Source of the DNA: an uncultured Prevotella sp.
GTDB lineage: Bacteria; Bacteroidota; Bacteroidia; Bacteroidales; Bacteroidaceae
DNA length: 64,000 bases
NCBI GenBank assembly: GCA_905234265.1
Contig: CAJOHJ010000001.1
Location: 124,001-188,000, forward strand
Direction of reading: 5' to 3'
Shown here: positions 26,822-35,975 of the stretch, piece after piece
Layout: each line of letters opens with the position of its first letter
Position numbering within the stretch: position 1 is the stretch's first letter
Made by a program: the position numbers and the translations under genes
The notes under the pieces: generated by a model
Databases searched by the model: none
Seen by the model: the letters and a program-made list of their open reading frames with translations, nothing else
Told to the model about the DNA's origin: nothing

Positions 26822-27955
26822 ATGGAAAAGACTCTTTATCCGCAGATGATTATAGACGCCTTGCAGACGGTGACGTATGCAGGCACGAAGAAGAACTTAG
26901 TGGAAAGCCAGATGATTGCCGACCAGCCGACGGTGGCTGCGCCGTCGAAGGACGGCGAGCCATGGCACGTTGGCGTGGTGCTGGAATTCCCACGCGAGAC
27001 TGACCCCTTCCTGAAGTCGACGGTGAAGGCTGCCGAGGCTGCCATCAAATACCACGTGGGCAAGGACGTGGTGGTGGACATCAAGACGGAGTTCAAGTCG
27101 AAGCCGCGCCCCAAGGGCGACAGCCTGCTGCCGGGCGTCAAGAACATCATTGCCGTCAGCTCTGGCAAGGGCGGCGTCGGCAAGAGTACGGTGTCGGCAA
27201 ACTTGGCCATCGCACTGTCGCGCCTGGGCTACAAGGTGGGCCTGCTGGACTGCGATATCTTCGGACCGTCGATGCCTAAGATGTTCAACGTGGAGGACGA
27301 GCGCCCGTATGCCGTGAAGGTGGACGGCCGCGACCTTATATGCCCCATCGAGGCCTACGGCGTGAAGATGCTTTCCATCGGATTCTTCGTGTCGCCGGAC
27401 ACTGCGACGCTGTGGCGCGGCGGCATGGCTACCAGTGCGCTGAAGCAGCTGATAGCTGATGCTGACTGGGGAGAGCTGGACTATTTTATCCTGGACACGC
27501 CTCCCGGCACGAGCGACATTCACCTGACGCTGCTGCAGACGCTCAGCATCACGGGGGCGGTCATCGTGTCTACGCCGCAGCAGGTGGCCCTGGCAGATGC
27601 GCGCAAGGGCATCGACATGTACAGGAACGAGAAGGTGGGCGTGCCTATCCTGGGACTGGTGGAGAACATGGCGTGGTTTACGCCGGCCGAGCTGCCGGAG
27701 AACAAATACTACATCTTCGGCCGTGAGGGCTGCAAGCAGCTGGCTGAGGAGATGGAGGTGCCTCTGCTGGCACAGATTCCGCTGGTGCAGAGCATCTGCG
27801 ACAGCGGCGACGCAGGCCAGCCGGCAGCACTGAGCAGCGAAACGGCTACGGGGCTGGCCTTTATCAATCTGGCGCAGGCGGTGGTTACCGTTGTGAACCG
27901 CCGCAACGCCGAACTGCCAAAGACCCGGATAGTAGGTGTCAGCACGCAGGCCTGA
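26822..27955 (+). CDS. mrp: Mrp/NBP35-type iron-sulfur cluster carrier ATPase
   Basis: 377 aa. Short N-terminal MIP18/DUF59-like part (to about residue 95), then a deviant Walker A P-loop SSGKGGVGKST (about 113-123), LLDCDIFGPSMPKMF and DTPPGTSDIHLTLLQ. The family (ApbC/Mrp) carries a 4Fe-4S cluster at a dimer interface to target apoproteins. In the place where many homologues have CxxC (after ENM) this protein reads ENMAWFTPAELPENKYYIFG with no cysteine pair. Monocistronic, converging on the efflux operon with a 12-bp gap. The palindromes upstream suggest regulation. Confidence 0.9.
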   Translation: MEKTLYPQMIIDALQTVTYAGTKKNLVESQMIADQPTVAAPSKDGEPWHVGVVLEFPRETDPFLKSTVKAAEAAIKYHVGKDVVVDIKTEFKSKPRPKGDSLLPGVKNIIAVSSGKGGVGKSTVSANLAIALSRLGYKVGLLDCDIFGPSMPKMFNVEDERPYAVKVDGRDLICPIEAYGVKMLSIGFFVSPDTATLWRGGMATSALKQLIADADWGELDYFILDTPPGTSDIHLTLLQTLSITGAVIVSTPQQVALADARKGIDMYRNEKVGVPILGLVENMAWFTPAELPENKYYIFGREGCKQLAEEMEVPLLAQIPLVQSICDSGDAGQPAALSSETATGLAFINLAQAVVTVVNRRNAELPKTRIVGVSTQA

Positions 27956-27967
27956 CGCTCAGGGCGC

Positions 27968-29212
27968 TCAGCCTTGGGCTTCCTGCATGGCGGCACGGCG
28001 GTGCTTCATGTAGAGCAGACGCTCGTTGGCATGGCGGCGAGCCTGGATAATCTGGTATCGGTAGACGAGGCAGGCCACAAGGAAATAGATGAAGGCCTGA
28101 ATCCACAGGGCGTGGTATTCCACGAGCGTGTCGCTGAGCGTTGCGCCCATGCTGTTCATGCGCACGTAGGCACGGACGCCGAAGGTGCTTGGGAACAGCC
28201 AGCTGATGCCCTGCCAGACACCGGGAATGCCCGACTGCGGCCAGCTGACGCCGCTGAGGAACAGCAGCGGCACTGACACGAAGACCATGAGCAGCATGAC
28301 GTTCTCGCGATAGCGCACCAGGCAGGAGACGGTGATGCCGAAGAAGATGCAGGCCAGCAGATAGGGGAACATTATTGCCAGCAGGTCGGTGGGATGTGCC
28401 AGGCAGGGGAAGTGGAACATCCGCGGCACGACGACCGTCAGCCATGTCCCCATGACAGCATAGACCATGAAGTAGCACAGCGACTTGCCGCCGACAATGC
28501 GGAACATGCCGTGGTAGTGCTTCTGCACGGGGACAAGGTCCTTGAAGCGGTTGCTTTCGCGGGCAGTGCCTGCCGACAGCCCGATGCCCAGCACGAGAGT
28601 CTGCTGCAGAATGAGTATCAGCACGCCGGGCAGTATGAACGAGCCGTAGCCGCCGCCGGGACTGAACAGCGGCACGCTGTCGTAGTCAAGAGGGCGTGCC
28701 TGTATGCGCTCTTCCTGCGCCGTGTAGTGGCCGGAGATCCTTATCTGTATCTCGCTGTTCATTTCCTGCGACACCAGCACTGTCGTCTGGTAGGCTGCCT
28801 TGTAGGTGAGCATCAGTCCCATGTCGCAATAGACGCTTATGACAGACTGCTCCATGCGCAGCAGGCGCTCCTGAAAATCGGAGGGAATGTAGTAGATGGC
28901 ATAGGCCTTGTGGCGGCTGACGAGCTGCTTGGCTTCGTCCATGTCGGCAGCAAAGTGGGCTATGCTGATGTCGGGGGAGGCGTCGCACATGCGCAGGAAC
29001 TTGCGGCTCATGGCGGTATGGCTGTCGTCGACGACCACTACGGGGACTTCGCGGACAACCTCGTTGTTGTATATCCAGGAGTAGAGCAGCGGATATGCCA
29101 GCGGCACAAGGATGAAGAAAATCAGAACGCCTTCGTCCTTGACCACCTGCCGCATCTCGTCGCGCCAGATGTAGCAGACATCTGTGAGAACCTCTTTAAG
29201 GAATGTAAACAT
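27968..29212 (-). CDS. ABC-2 type permease, second of pair
   Basis: 414 aa inner-membrane protein with one N-terminal helix (ILVPLAYPLLYSWIY region), a large periplasmic domain (about 45-190) and five or so C-terminal helices, the YhhJ/YbhR type. Last gene of an operon encoding coiled-coil protein, TolC, HlyD and two permeases; its start overlaps the preceding permease by 17 bp. No ATP-binding subunit is present in the cluster. Confidence 0.85.
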   Translation of the reverse strand: MFTFLKEVLTDVCYIWRDEMRQVVKDEGVLIFFILVPLAYPLLYSWIYNNEVVREVPVVVVDDSHTAMSRKFLRMCDASPDISIAHFAADMDEAKQLVSRHKAYAIYYIPSDFQERLLRMEQSVISVYCDMGLMLTYKAAYQTTVLVSQEMNSEIQIRISGHYTAQEERIQARPLDYDSVPLFSPGGGYGSFILPGVLILILQQTLVLGIGLSAGTARESNRFKDLVPVQKHYHGMFRIVGGKSLCYFMVYAVMGTWLTVVVPRMFHFPCLAHPTDLLAIMFPYLLACIFFGITVSCLVRYRENVMLLMVFVSVPLLFLSGVSWPQSGIPGVWQGISWLFPSTFGVRAYVRMNSMGATLSDTLVEYHALWIQAFIYFLVACLVYRYQIIQARRHANERLLYMKHRRAAMQEAQG

Positions 29213-30407
29213 ACGTCAGCATTGCGTTTTTAATTTTCTTTATCACCAGGATGGGCATGAGCATGAAGGCGATGAGGGCTGCCACATGCCACCAGCAGTC
29301 AAGCAGGGGGAAGCCGTTGAGTATGGTGGTCTGGTAGACCATGTAGTAGTGGCGCAGCGGAAACAGCCATGCCAGCGACTGCAGAGGGGCGTCCATGCCC
29401 ATCACGGGGAATGCGCTGCCGGCCATTGAGAAACTGAGCACTGCCCACAGCGAACAGACACTCATGGACATGCGCAGCGACGGCATCAGTCCGAAAGCGA
29501 AAATGCCGAAGCCTTGGGCGGCAAACACCATGAGGAAGCACATCATCACAATCTTCCACACGCCGCCGGGGTGGGGGAAGCCCATGATGCCGTAGACGTA
29601 GTAGCTGTAGACCAGAGCCATCGTGAGGAATATCAGCGTGTGGGGCAGGAACTTGCCGATGATGGCAACGGAAATGTTGTCGTCGGCCATCTGCATCCAG
29701 TCCTTGGAGCGGTTGAACTTCAGCTCGGTGCCAAGGGCATAGGCCGTGATGAGGAAAATGAACAGCATCAGCACACCCGGCACAAGTACCGTCGACAGGT
29801 AGGCGTTGTAGTCGGTGGTGCTGTTCTCTATCTGGTGCAAATCGATTGCGATAGGCTGAAGAAAGGTCTTTATCTGCCTGTCGGTATATCCGCGCGCCCT
29901 CATCGTCTGCTGGCCGACGGCGGCAGAGCCAAGGGTGCTGATGGTCTTCAGGTCGCGGAACAGCAAGGCGCCGGACACCATCGTCGTCATGGAATAGTAG
30001 AACGAAATCTTGGGCTGCCGGCTGCTGACAAGCTCGTCGGCGGTTCCCTTGGGAATATACAGGAAGGCGTAGATGTCGCCGTTCTGCATGGCCGTGCGTG
30101 CAGCAGTCACGGAAGGATAGTGGGCTACCACGTGGCTCGTCTGGAAAGCGTCAAGGCGGCGGATGAGTCCGCGCGATGTGGCAGTGTTGTCCAGGTCGAC
30201 CACTCCGACAGGCATTTCCAGCGGCTGGCCGTCGTCCATCATGGACGTGAAGAACACCATGGTAAGCAGTGGAAAGACAACCATGCAGAATCCATAGATG
30301 GGTATGCGCCTGATGACATCGCACTCGCGAAGCGCAATGGCCAGCAGCCTTCCCAAGGTTCCAGGGAACAGGGAATGTCTGGTTTCGGTATTGTTATTGT
30401 CGTTCAC
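29196..30407 (-). CDS. ABC-2 type permease, first of pair
   Basis: 403 aa, same architecture as the following gene: N-terminal helix (GFCMVVFPLLTMVFF), periplasmic domain with DLDNTATSRGL, and C-terminal membrane bundle. The two probably form a heterodimeric transmembrane part of a tripartite exporter with the HlyD-like adaptor and TolC. Substrate (drug, bile-type compound or lipid) cannot be told. Confidence 0.85.
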   Translation of the reverse strand: MNDNNNTETRHSLFPGTLGRLLAIALRECDVIRRIPIYGFCMVVFPLLTMVFFTSMMDDGQPLEMPVGVVDLDNTATSRGLIRRLDAFQTSHVVAHYPSVTAARTAMQNGDIYAFLYIPKGTADELVSSRQPKISFYYSMTTMVSGALLFRDLKTISTLGSAAVGQQTMRARGYTDRQIKTFLQPIAIDLHQIENSTTDYNAYLSTVLVPGVLMLFIFLITAYALGTELKFNRSKDWMQMADDNISVAIIGKFLPHTLIFLTMALVYSYYVYGIMGFPHPGGVWKIVMMCFLMVFAAQGFGIFAFGLMPSLRMSMSVCSLWAVLSFSMAGSAFPVMGMDAPLQSLAWLFPLRHYYMVYQTTILNGFPLLDCWWHVAALIAFMLMPILVIKKIKNAMLTYVYIP

Positions 30408-30433
30408 AGCCTTGTCTGTCTAAGCGTCACTGT

Positions 30434-30470
30434 CTCTTCTTCCTGTCGTCTTCATCCGGAGGAAGAAGAG
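30434..30470 (-). other. Hairpin between hlyD-like and permease genes
   Basis: CTCTTCTTCC (30434-30443) and GGAAGAAGAG (30461-30470) form a perfect 10-bp stem with a 17-nt loop inside the 82-bp operon gap. There is no U-tract, so an RNA-processing or stoichiometry role is more likely than termination. Confidence 0.55.
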
Positions 30471-30489
30471 GCTTTCCGGGGCATTCCCA

Positions 30490-31476
30490 CTATTTCTTAA
30501 GCACCAGCGACATGCCGGGGCGCAGGCCTTCGAGGACTTCCACAGGACGGGCCTTCACTTCGAATGTCTTAAGGTCGTATTGGCCATTGGCCTTGGTGGC
30601 TTTCCACACGGCGTAAGAGCCTTGGTCTTTCATGTAGTAGACTTTCATTTTGATGTCCTTGTTGAAAGCTGGCACAAAGGCGGTGAATTCAGTGCCGACC
30701 TGCATACCGTCAAGCTGGTCTTCGCGAACGTTGAAGGTGCCCCACAGGTCTTGCATGATGGCTATGTTCATTATTGGAGACCCTGTGCCGACAAGCTCGC
30801 CGACCTTCGGGAATATTTCGCTCACCTCGCCGTCCATCTGGGCTATCTGGACAGTCTCGCTGATGTAGGAATTTACCTCCTGCACGGCACCTCTGGCACG
30901 CCCTACCTGTGCGGCAGCTGCCAGCTTGTCTTCGCGGCGTGCGCCATTGCGGGCCATCTCGTACTGGCTCTCGGCAGCCTTGGCCTGAGCCTCCATGGCC
31001 TTGTAGTTGGCGTAGGCCTCGTCGCGCTTCTGGGCGGTCATCACGCCTTCATCGTACAGACGCTGAACGCGCTGGTACGACTTCTCAGCTATTTCCAGGC
31101 CGGCCTTTGCCTGCTGGAAAACCTCGTAGGCACCCTTTATCTGCTCCTGGCGCGCACCGTTCTGAGCCTTAAGCTCCAAGGCGGAAGCGGCATCCTGAGC
31201 GCTGCGGGCCTGGTCCATCTTGGCACGAACCTCTGGGGCGTCGAGGATGGCCAGTGTGTCGCCGGCCTTGACGAAGTCGCCTTCCTTTACGCGGATCTCG
31301 AGAATTCTGCCAGGGACTTTGCTGGACACGCGATATTCGCTGACTTCCACCTGTCCCTGAATGATTTCGGGGTCTCTGCCAAAAGCAAAGAAACCTATGA
31401 CGGCAACAATGGCCACTACTGCTGCAAAGCCGATGATTGCCAGAAGAATATTGTTATGCTGTGTTTTTGCTGACAT
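30490..31476 (-). CDS. HlyD-family periplasmic adaptor
   Basis: 328 aa with one N-terminal membrane anchor (LLAIIGFAAVVAIVAVIGFF), lipoyl-like half (GRILEIRVKEGDFVKAGD), a coiled-coil hairpin (about 75-185, Ala/Gln/Glu-rich), and beta-barrel/membrane-proximal parts (VGELVGTGSPIMNIA, LRPGMSLVLKK). It bridges inner-membrane permeases and TolC. Third gene of the efflux operon. The gap before it contains CTCACCTCT-type repeats. Confidence 0.9.
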   Translation of the reverse strand: MSAKTQHNNILLAIIGFAAVVAIVAVIGFFAFGRDPEIIQGQVEVSEYRVSSKVPGRILEIRVKEGDFVKAGDTLAILDAPEVRAKMDQARSAQDAASALELKAQNGARQEQIKGAYEVFQQAKAGLEIAEKSYQRVQRLYDEGVMTAQKRDEAYANYKAMEAQAKAAESQYEMARNGARREDKLAAAAQVGRARGAVQEVNSYISETVQIAQMDGEVSEIFPKVGELVGTGSPIMNIAIMQDLWGTFNVREDQLDGMQVGTEFTAFVPAFNKDIKMKVYYMKDQGSYAVWKATKANGQYDLKTFEVKARPVEVLEGLRPGMSLVLKK

Positions 31477-31484
31477 CTTTTTAT

Positions 31485-31575
31485 TTACTATTTACCCGAT
31501 TTACTATTTACGATTTACAAATCTCTCACCTCTTACCACTCACCTCTCACCTCTAAATACTCACCTCTCACCTCT
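31485..31575. repeat. ATTTACTATTTAC and CTCACCTCT repeats in operon gap
   Basis: The tolC-hlyD gap is made of two simple repeats: ATTTACTATTTAC twice, then five or so CTCACCTCT-type units. The latter match sequence that codes for the signal-peptide core of the lipoprotein at 15050. Confidence 0.75.
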
Positions 31576-31581
31576 TATAAT

Positions 31582-33051
31582 TTACTCCAGTCCAAGCATT
31601 CCGGTGTTCTTCTTCAGGTTGACTTCGCTGAGTCTGACGTCGATCTTGGCATCTATCAGCTGCGACTGGGCCTGGAGCCATGCTGTCTGGGCCTCCATGA
31701 CGGTGCGCGAGGTGATGACGCCTTCCCTGAAGCCGAGAGTGGCGGTGCGCAGGTTCTCGTCGGCGCGCTCGGTGCTGGCATTGGCCATGGCGAGTTTCTT
31801 GTTGGCTTCCGACAGCTGGAAGGCGCTTTGGCTTACTTGCAGCTCTATCTTCTCGCGGGCTTCGTCGAGTTCCAACGTGGCTATTGACGTGGCGCCTTTG
31901 GAGGCGCGCACCTTGTAGGCCACGTCGCCCCAGTTCCAGACAGGAATTCTTACCATGACGCCAAGATTCCAGAAACCGCCGAACTTGCGCTCAAAGCTGT
32001 TGAAGACATTAGGGTTGGTGACGGCGTAGCCTCCCATGAGCAATACCTGCGGGAGATTGCCGGCCTTGAGGATATTCGTCAACTGGCGGCTCATGTCGAC
32101 AGTGTTTTGCAGCATTTTCAGCTCTGCGCGGTTGCTGACGGCATCTGCGGTGCTGGCAATGCTGCTGTTGTCGCTCGTTCCGACGACGAGCGAGTCGGCA
32201 TTCTCGTCGGCCAGCGTCACCTGCTCGTCGAGCGGCAGGCCGCACAGCTGGCAGAGAAGCATCTTCGACAATGTCAGCCCGTCGTTGACTTGCGTAAGAG
32301 TCATTTCAGCCTCGTTGACTTTTACGTTGACGCTCAGCCCTTCGGAGCGCGTGGCAACGCCCTCGGCAATCATCTTCTGCACATCGTCGTCAAGCTTTTT
32401 CACAAGCTCAAGGTAAGCCAGTGCCAATTTCTGCTTATGGCGCAGGGAAACTACCTGCCAGTAGGCCTTATCTATATTATATAATGTGTTCTGACGGCTT
32501 GACTCGGTGCTGTTTGCTGCCATCTGCTCGCCAATGTCGGCCATGCGGTTCATGGCTGTGATGGCGCCGCCCATAAACACGGGCTGGGTGACGGTTACTG
32601 CAGCGGCAAACATGTTCCGCGTGTCGGTGCGGAATGCGTCGACGACCTTCTGGCCCGTCTGGTCTATTCCGGCTGCAACGCCCATGAGGTCGCTGCCAAG
32701 CTTTGCCTGCAACGGCGCTGGCAGTATCTGTGCGTAAGGCGTGGCTGCGCTGATTATGGAATTTGCAGAGTTGGTGCCGGCATTGCTGAGCATTTCTTTC
32801 TGTTCGTCAGAAAGAATTGAGATTTCACGACTGGTCCATTCGTAGCCGCCAAGAATGCTTACGTGAGGCAGGTATTTAGTGCGTGCCGACTTTCGCATGT
32901 TTGTTGCCACCTCTTGCTTTACGCGGGCTATGGAAAGCTGCTTGTTGTTACGTAAAGCTAAAGCCCTGCAACTGTCTAATGTCAACAGTTGCTGGGCTGT
33001 AGTCATCAGTGAAAATCCTAATAGAAAGATTATTCCAAAGACTTTTCTCAT
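31582..33051 (-). CDS. TolC-family outer membrane efflux protein
   Basis: 489 aa with a signal peptide (MRKVFGIIFLLGFSLMTTAQ) and two long alpha-hairpin repeats typical of TolC (LTLDSCRALALRNNKQL at the start, EAQTAWLQAQSQLIDAKID near the end). It forms the outer membrane channel for the HlyD/ABC-2 exporter downstream. It lies 25 bp after the coiled-coil protein gene. Confidence 0.92.
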   Translation of the reverse strand: MRKVFGIIFLLGFSLMTTAQQLLTLDSCRALALRNNKQLSIARVKQEVATNMRKSARTKYLPHVSILGGYEWTSREISILSDEQKEMLSNAGTNSANSIISAATPYAQILPAPLQAKLGSDLMGVAAGIDQTGQKVVDAFRTDTRNMFAAAVTVTQPVFMGGAITAMNRMADIGEQMAANSTESSRQNTLYNIDKAYWQVVSLRHKQKLALAYLELVKKLDDDVQKMIAEGVATRSEGLSVNVKVNEAEMTLTQVNDGLTLSKMLLCQLCGLPLDEQVTLADENADSLVVGTSDNSSIASTADAVSNRAELKMLQNTVDMSRQLTNILKAGNLPQVLLMGGYAVTNPNVFNSFERKFGGFWNLGVMVRIPVWNWGDVAYKVRASKGATSIATLELDEAREKIELQVSQSAFQLSEANKKLAMANASTERADENLRTATLGFREGVITSRTVMEAQTAWLQAQSQLIDAKIDVRLSEVNLKKNTGMLGLE

Positions 33052-33076
33052 CGCGTTTGATGCAACTATGGTTCTT

Positions 33077-33955
33077 TTACTTCTTGAAAGTAAAGTTGCG
33101 AGCGCCGATCATGTGTCCGTCGGCGAATACGCTGACGTTGTAGTTGCCTCCCTCAAGATAGTTATCGCCAACTGTCCAGTAGAAGGTTACTTCCTTTTCT
33201 TCGCCAGTGTAGTCGACGTCGCGCTTCATGGAGTAGACAAGTTGCTTACCCTCGTATTCGAAATTGCCGCCGCCCTTGATGATGTCTCCGTTAGGCTTTG
33301 TGATGCGTACATATACGGTGCGCTTGCCGGTAGTAGCGGTAACGTTCTTGCTGATGGTGAACGATATGAACAGCTCCTTGGCATTCTTCATGTTGTCGAT
33401 GGCCTTGCCGCTCTTCTTGCGTGGCACGAGCTGGATGTTTGTTGCATTCAGCAGCGAGGCGATGGCAACTTTCTCAGAGAGTGCCGTGTTGCTGGAAGTG
33501 AGAGCCTGGTTCTGCTGCGTGCTCTGTGCCAGCTGGCCGCTGATGCGTGAGTTCTCGTCCATCAGTTCGGCGTTCAGGCGTGTCAGTGAGTCAATCTGCA
33601 GCACGTACTGCTGCATGATGGCGCGTGCAGCGGCAAGTTCTTTCTTCAGGCGTGTGATTTCTGCTGCGTCGTTAGCCTTCGTCTTGCGGAGTTCCTCAAG
33701 CAGCTCCTGCGTACGCTGCTGCTCACGCGACAGTTGCTCAACAATAGAATCGTTGTTGATGCGCGTTTTCATTTCGCTGTACTGCGCAGCAAACTGCTGG
33801 TACTCGTTCTCCATCTCCTTCTTGTCGAGAGCGGCAAGTTCCTGCATGTCTTTGTTTACTTGCTTCTGCTCAATGAGGCTGTAGCCTAAGTAGGCCACGC
33901 AGGCTACGAGTAAGGCGATGGCAATCGCTAACGGTGTTGTAAGTTTGTCTTTCAT
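33077..33955 (-). CDS. Membrane-anchored coiled-coil protein of unknown function
   Basis: 292 aa. N-terminal membrane helix (TTPLAIAIALLVACVAYLGY), then a long coiled coil (about 35-170, Gln/Glu/Lys/Leu-rich), then a beta-rich domain (ELFISFTISKNV through ARNFTFKK) that reads like an immunoglobulin-like fold. First gene of the efflux operon, so it may organise the exporter in the periplasm; this is inference. I do not recognise the family. Confidence 0.8.
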   Translation of the reverse strand: MKDKLTTPLAIAIALLVACVAYLGYSLIEQKQVNKDMQELAALDKKEMENEYQQFAAQYSEMKTRINNDSIVEQLSREQQRTQELLEELRKTKANDAAEITRLKKELAAARAIMQQYVLQIDSLTRLNAELMDENSRISGQLAQSTQQNQALTSSNTALSEKVAIASLLNATNIQLVPRKKSGKAIDNMKNAKELFISFTISKNVTATTGKRTVYVRITKPNGDIIKGGGNFEYEGKQLVYSMKRDVDYTGEEKEVTFYWTVGDNYLEGGNYNVSVFADGHMIGARNFTFKK

Positions 33956-33992
33956 TGTGATAAAAAAACTTTTAAAAAACTCTTATTGCTTG

Positions 33993-34000
33993 CAAAGTTA
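33993..34000 (-). promoter_or_regulatory. Promoter -7 box for efflux operon
   Basis: Minus strand TAACTTTG, a TAnnTTTG match, 37 bp before the coiled-coil gene ATG. Confidence 0.6.
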
Positions 34001-34053
34001 TATGATTTTGCGTGAAATGACAAAAAAAAATTTGTTGTTTTCGATTTATTTGA

Positions 34054-34061
34054 TATATTTG
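34054..34061 (+). promoter_or_regulatory. Promoter -7 box for cyd locus
   Basis: TATATTTG, a TAnnTTTG match, 42 bp before the chosen DUF4492 start. Confidence 0.55.
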
Positions 34062-34103
34062 CATAAATTTTAGCCTAAAACTTTGCTAACAAGTTTTGTC
34101 AAG

Positions 34104-34319
34104 ATGCGTATCACAAGATTTTTTTATCGTGTTTACGATCTTTATGCCGACGGCTTCAGGAATATGACGCTGGGGCGTACGTTGTGGGCAATCATTCTCA
34201 TCAAGCTTTTTATAATGTTTGCCATCTTGAAGGTGTTCTTCTTTCCCAACGATATAAAGTCGAATGCCCCGGAAGGGCATGAGGCAGACTATGTTGCTAC
34301 TCAAATACTAAAACAATAA
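34104..34319 (+). CDS. DUF4492 small membrane protein of the cytochrome bd locus
   Basis: 71 aa from the second ATG; the first, at 34083, adds seven residues and lies nearer the promoter. One membrane helix (LWAIILIKLFIMFAILKVFFF) after a basic amphipathic N-terminus (RITRFFYRVYDLYADGFRN). DUF4492 genes regularly precede cydA in Bacteroidales, so this may be a functional counterpart of the small CydX subunit; that role is inferred. Six bases separate it from cydA. Confidence 0.8.
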   Translation: MRITRFFYRVYDLYADGFRNMTLGRTLWAIILIKLFIMFAILKVFFFPNDIKSNAPEGHEADYVATQILKQ

Positions 34320-34325
34320 TGCTTT

Positions 34326-35975
34326 ATGAATGACTATCTGTTGAACATTAGCGTTACAGCCGTCGACTGGGCGCGTGCGCAGTTTGCGCTGACGGCCATC
34401 TACCATTGGCTGTTTGTGCCGCTGACTCTTGGATTGGCGGTGATTATGGGCATCTGCGAGACCTGCTGGTATCGCACGAGAGACATTTTCTGGCGTGATA
34501 CGGCCCAGTTCTGGCAGCGCCTTTTCGGCATCAACTTTGCCATGGGCGTGGCAACAGGAATTATCCTGGAATTCGAGTTTGGCACTAACTGGTCTAACTA
34601 TTCCTGGTTCGTGGGCGACATCTTCGGAGCGCCGTTGGCCATAGAGGGCATCGTGGCCTTCTTCATGGAGTCGACGTTCGTTGCAGTCATGTACTTCGGA
34701 TGGAAGAAAGTCTCCCCCGGCTTCCATCTGGCTTCCACGTGGCTGACAGGCCTTGGCGCCACCATCTCAGCGTGGTGGATATTGGTGGCTAATGCCTGGA
34801 TGCAATACCCTGTGGGCTGCGAGTTCAATCCAGACACGATGCGCAATGAGATGGTAAGCTTCTTCGACGTAGCACTCTCTCCGTTTGCCGTCGACAAGTT
34901 TTTCCACACCGTGATATCCTCTTGGATTATCGGTGCTGTCTTCGTCGTGGCTGTGTCATGCTGGTATCTTATGAAGCGCCGCGAGATCCGGCTTGCAACA
35001 TCGAGCATAAAGATAGCTGCGGTCGTAGGTCTGATAGCATCATTGGGAGCCGCAGCCACTGGACATAAGTCTGGCCAGAGCGTCGCCAAGGTGCAGCCTA
35101 TGAAGCTTGCGGCCATGGAGGCTCTCTACAACGGCGGCAATGGCATAGGCCTGACGGCCGTAGCATGGGTCAACCCCTTCAAGCAGCCTGACTATGAAGC
35201 CGGGCATGCAGCCCCTTTGCGCATCGACATGCCCTATGCCCTGTCGTTCATGGCCACGAACGATTTTAGCGGCTATGTCCCGGGAATAAACGACCTGCTC
35301 AACGGTTATGTGAAGCCCGACGGCACCCGTGAGCCGTCCGTAGAGGAGAAGATGGCACGCGGCAAGCTGGCCATCGACGCCTTGGCCGCCTATCGGCAGC
35401 TTTCGAAGGCCGACGGTGCAGAGGCAGCCGTGCAAAAGGACTCCCTGGCCGGCGTGATAAAGGCCAACATGCCATATTTCGGCTATGGATTTGTTAAGGA
35501 CAAGCACGACGTGGTGCCTTACATACCTGTTAATTTCTGGGCATTCCGCGTGATGGTTGGCCTTGGCTGCGTGTTCATATTATTCTTTGTCGTCATCGTG
35601 TTGCTGGCATTCGACATACCCTTGTTGTCAGTCGTCACTCGCAGGCTGCTTGCTACCTTTGGCATATTGCCGGAAACCGATGCCGACGTCAAAGGAACGT
35701 TGAGCGGACTGCCTTCTTGGCATTACTGGCTTGCAATATCACTGGTGCCACTGGCCTATATAGCCTCGGAAAGTGGCTGGCTGGTGGCCGAGTTCGGCCG
35801 TCAGCCGTGGACCATTCAGGACATGCTTCCCACATGGGCCTCAGTCAGCAGCGTCAGCAGTGCCAGCGTTGCACTGACGTTCTTCATTTTCCTTTTCCTG
35901 TTCACCCTGATGCTCGGCGTTGAAATAAGCATTCTGCTCAAGCAGATTGCCAGAGGCCCGGAGTACTCGAGTTGA
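34326..35975 (+). CDS. cydA: Cytochrome bd ubiquinol/menaquinol oxidase subunit I
   Basis: 549 aa integral membrane protein. His27 in IYHWLF corresponds to a heme b595 ligand, and another ligand-type His lies in DKFFHTVISSW. GWLVAEFGRQPW near the C-terminus is the conserved quinol-oxidase motif. With CydB it reduces O2 to water using menaquinol, giving micro-oxic respiration and O2 protection in anaerobes. Helices and length are normal. Followed by an unusually long repeat-filled gap before cydB. Confidence 0.95.
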   Translation: MNDYLLNISVTAVDWARAQFALTAIYHWLFVPLTLGLAVIMGICETCWYRTRDIFWRDTAQFWQRLFGINFAMGVATGIILEFEFGTNWSNYSWFVGDIFGAPLAIEGIVAFFMESTFVAVMYFGWKKVSPGFHLASTWLTGLGATISAWWILVANAWMQYPVGCEFNPDTMRNEMVSFFDVALSPFAVDKFFHTVISSWIIGAVFVVAVSCWYLMKRREIRLATSSIKIAAVVGLIASLGAAATGHKSGQSVAKVQPMKLAAMEALYNGGNGIGLTAVAWVNPFKQPDYEAGHAAPLRIDMPYALSFMATNDFSGYVPGINDLLNGYVKPDGTREPSVEEKMARGKLAIDALAAYRQLSKADGAEAAVQKDSLAGVIKANMPYFGYGFVKDKHDVVPYIPVNFWAFRVMVGLGCVFILFFVVIVLLAFDIPLLSVVTRRLLATFGILPETDADVKGTLSGLPSWHYWLAISLVPLAYIASESGWLVAEFGRQPWTIQDMLPTWASVSSVSSASVALTFFIFLFLFTLMLGVEISILLKQIARGPEYSS

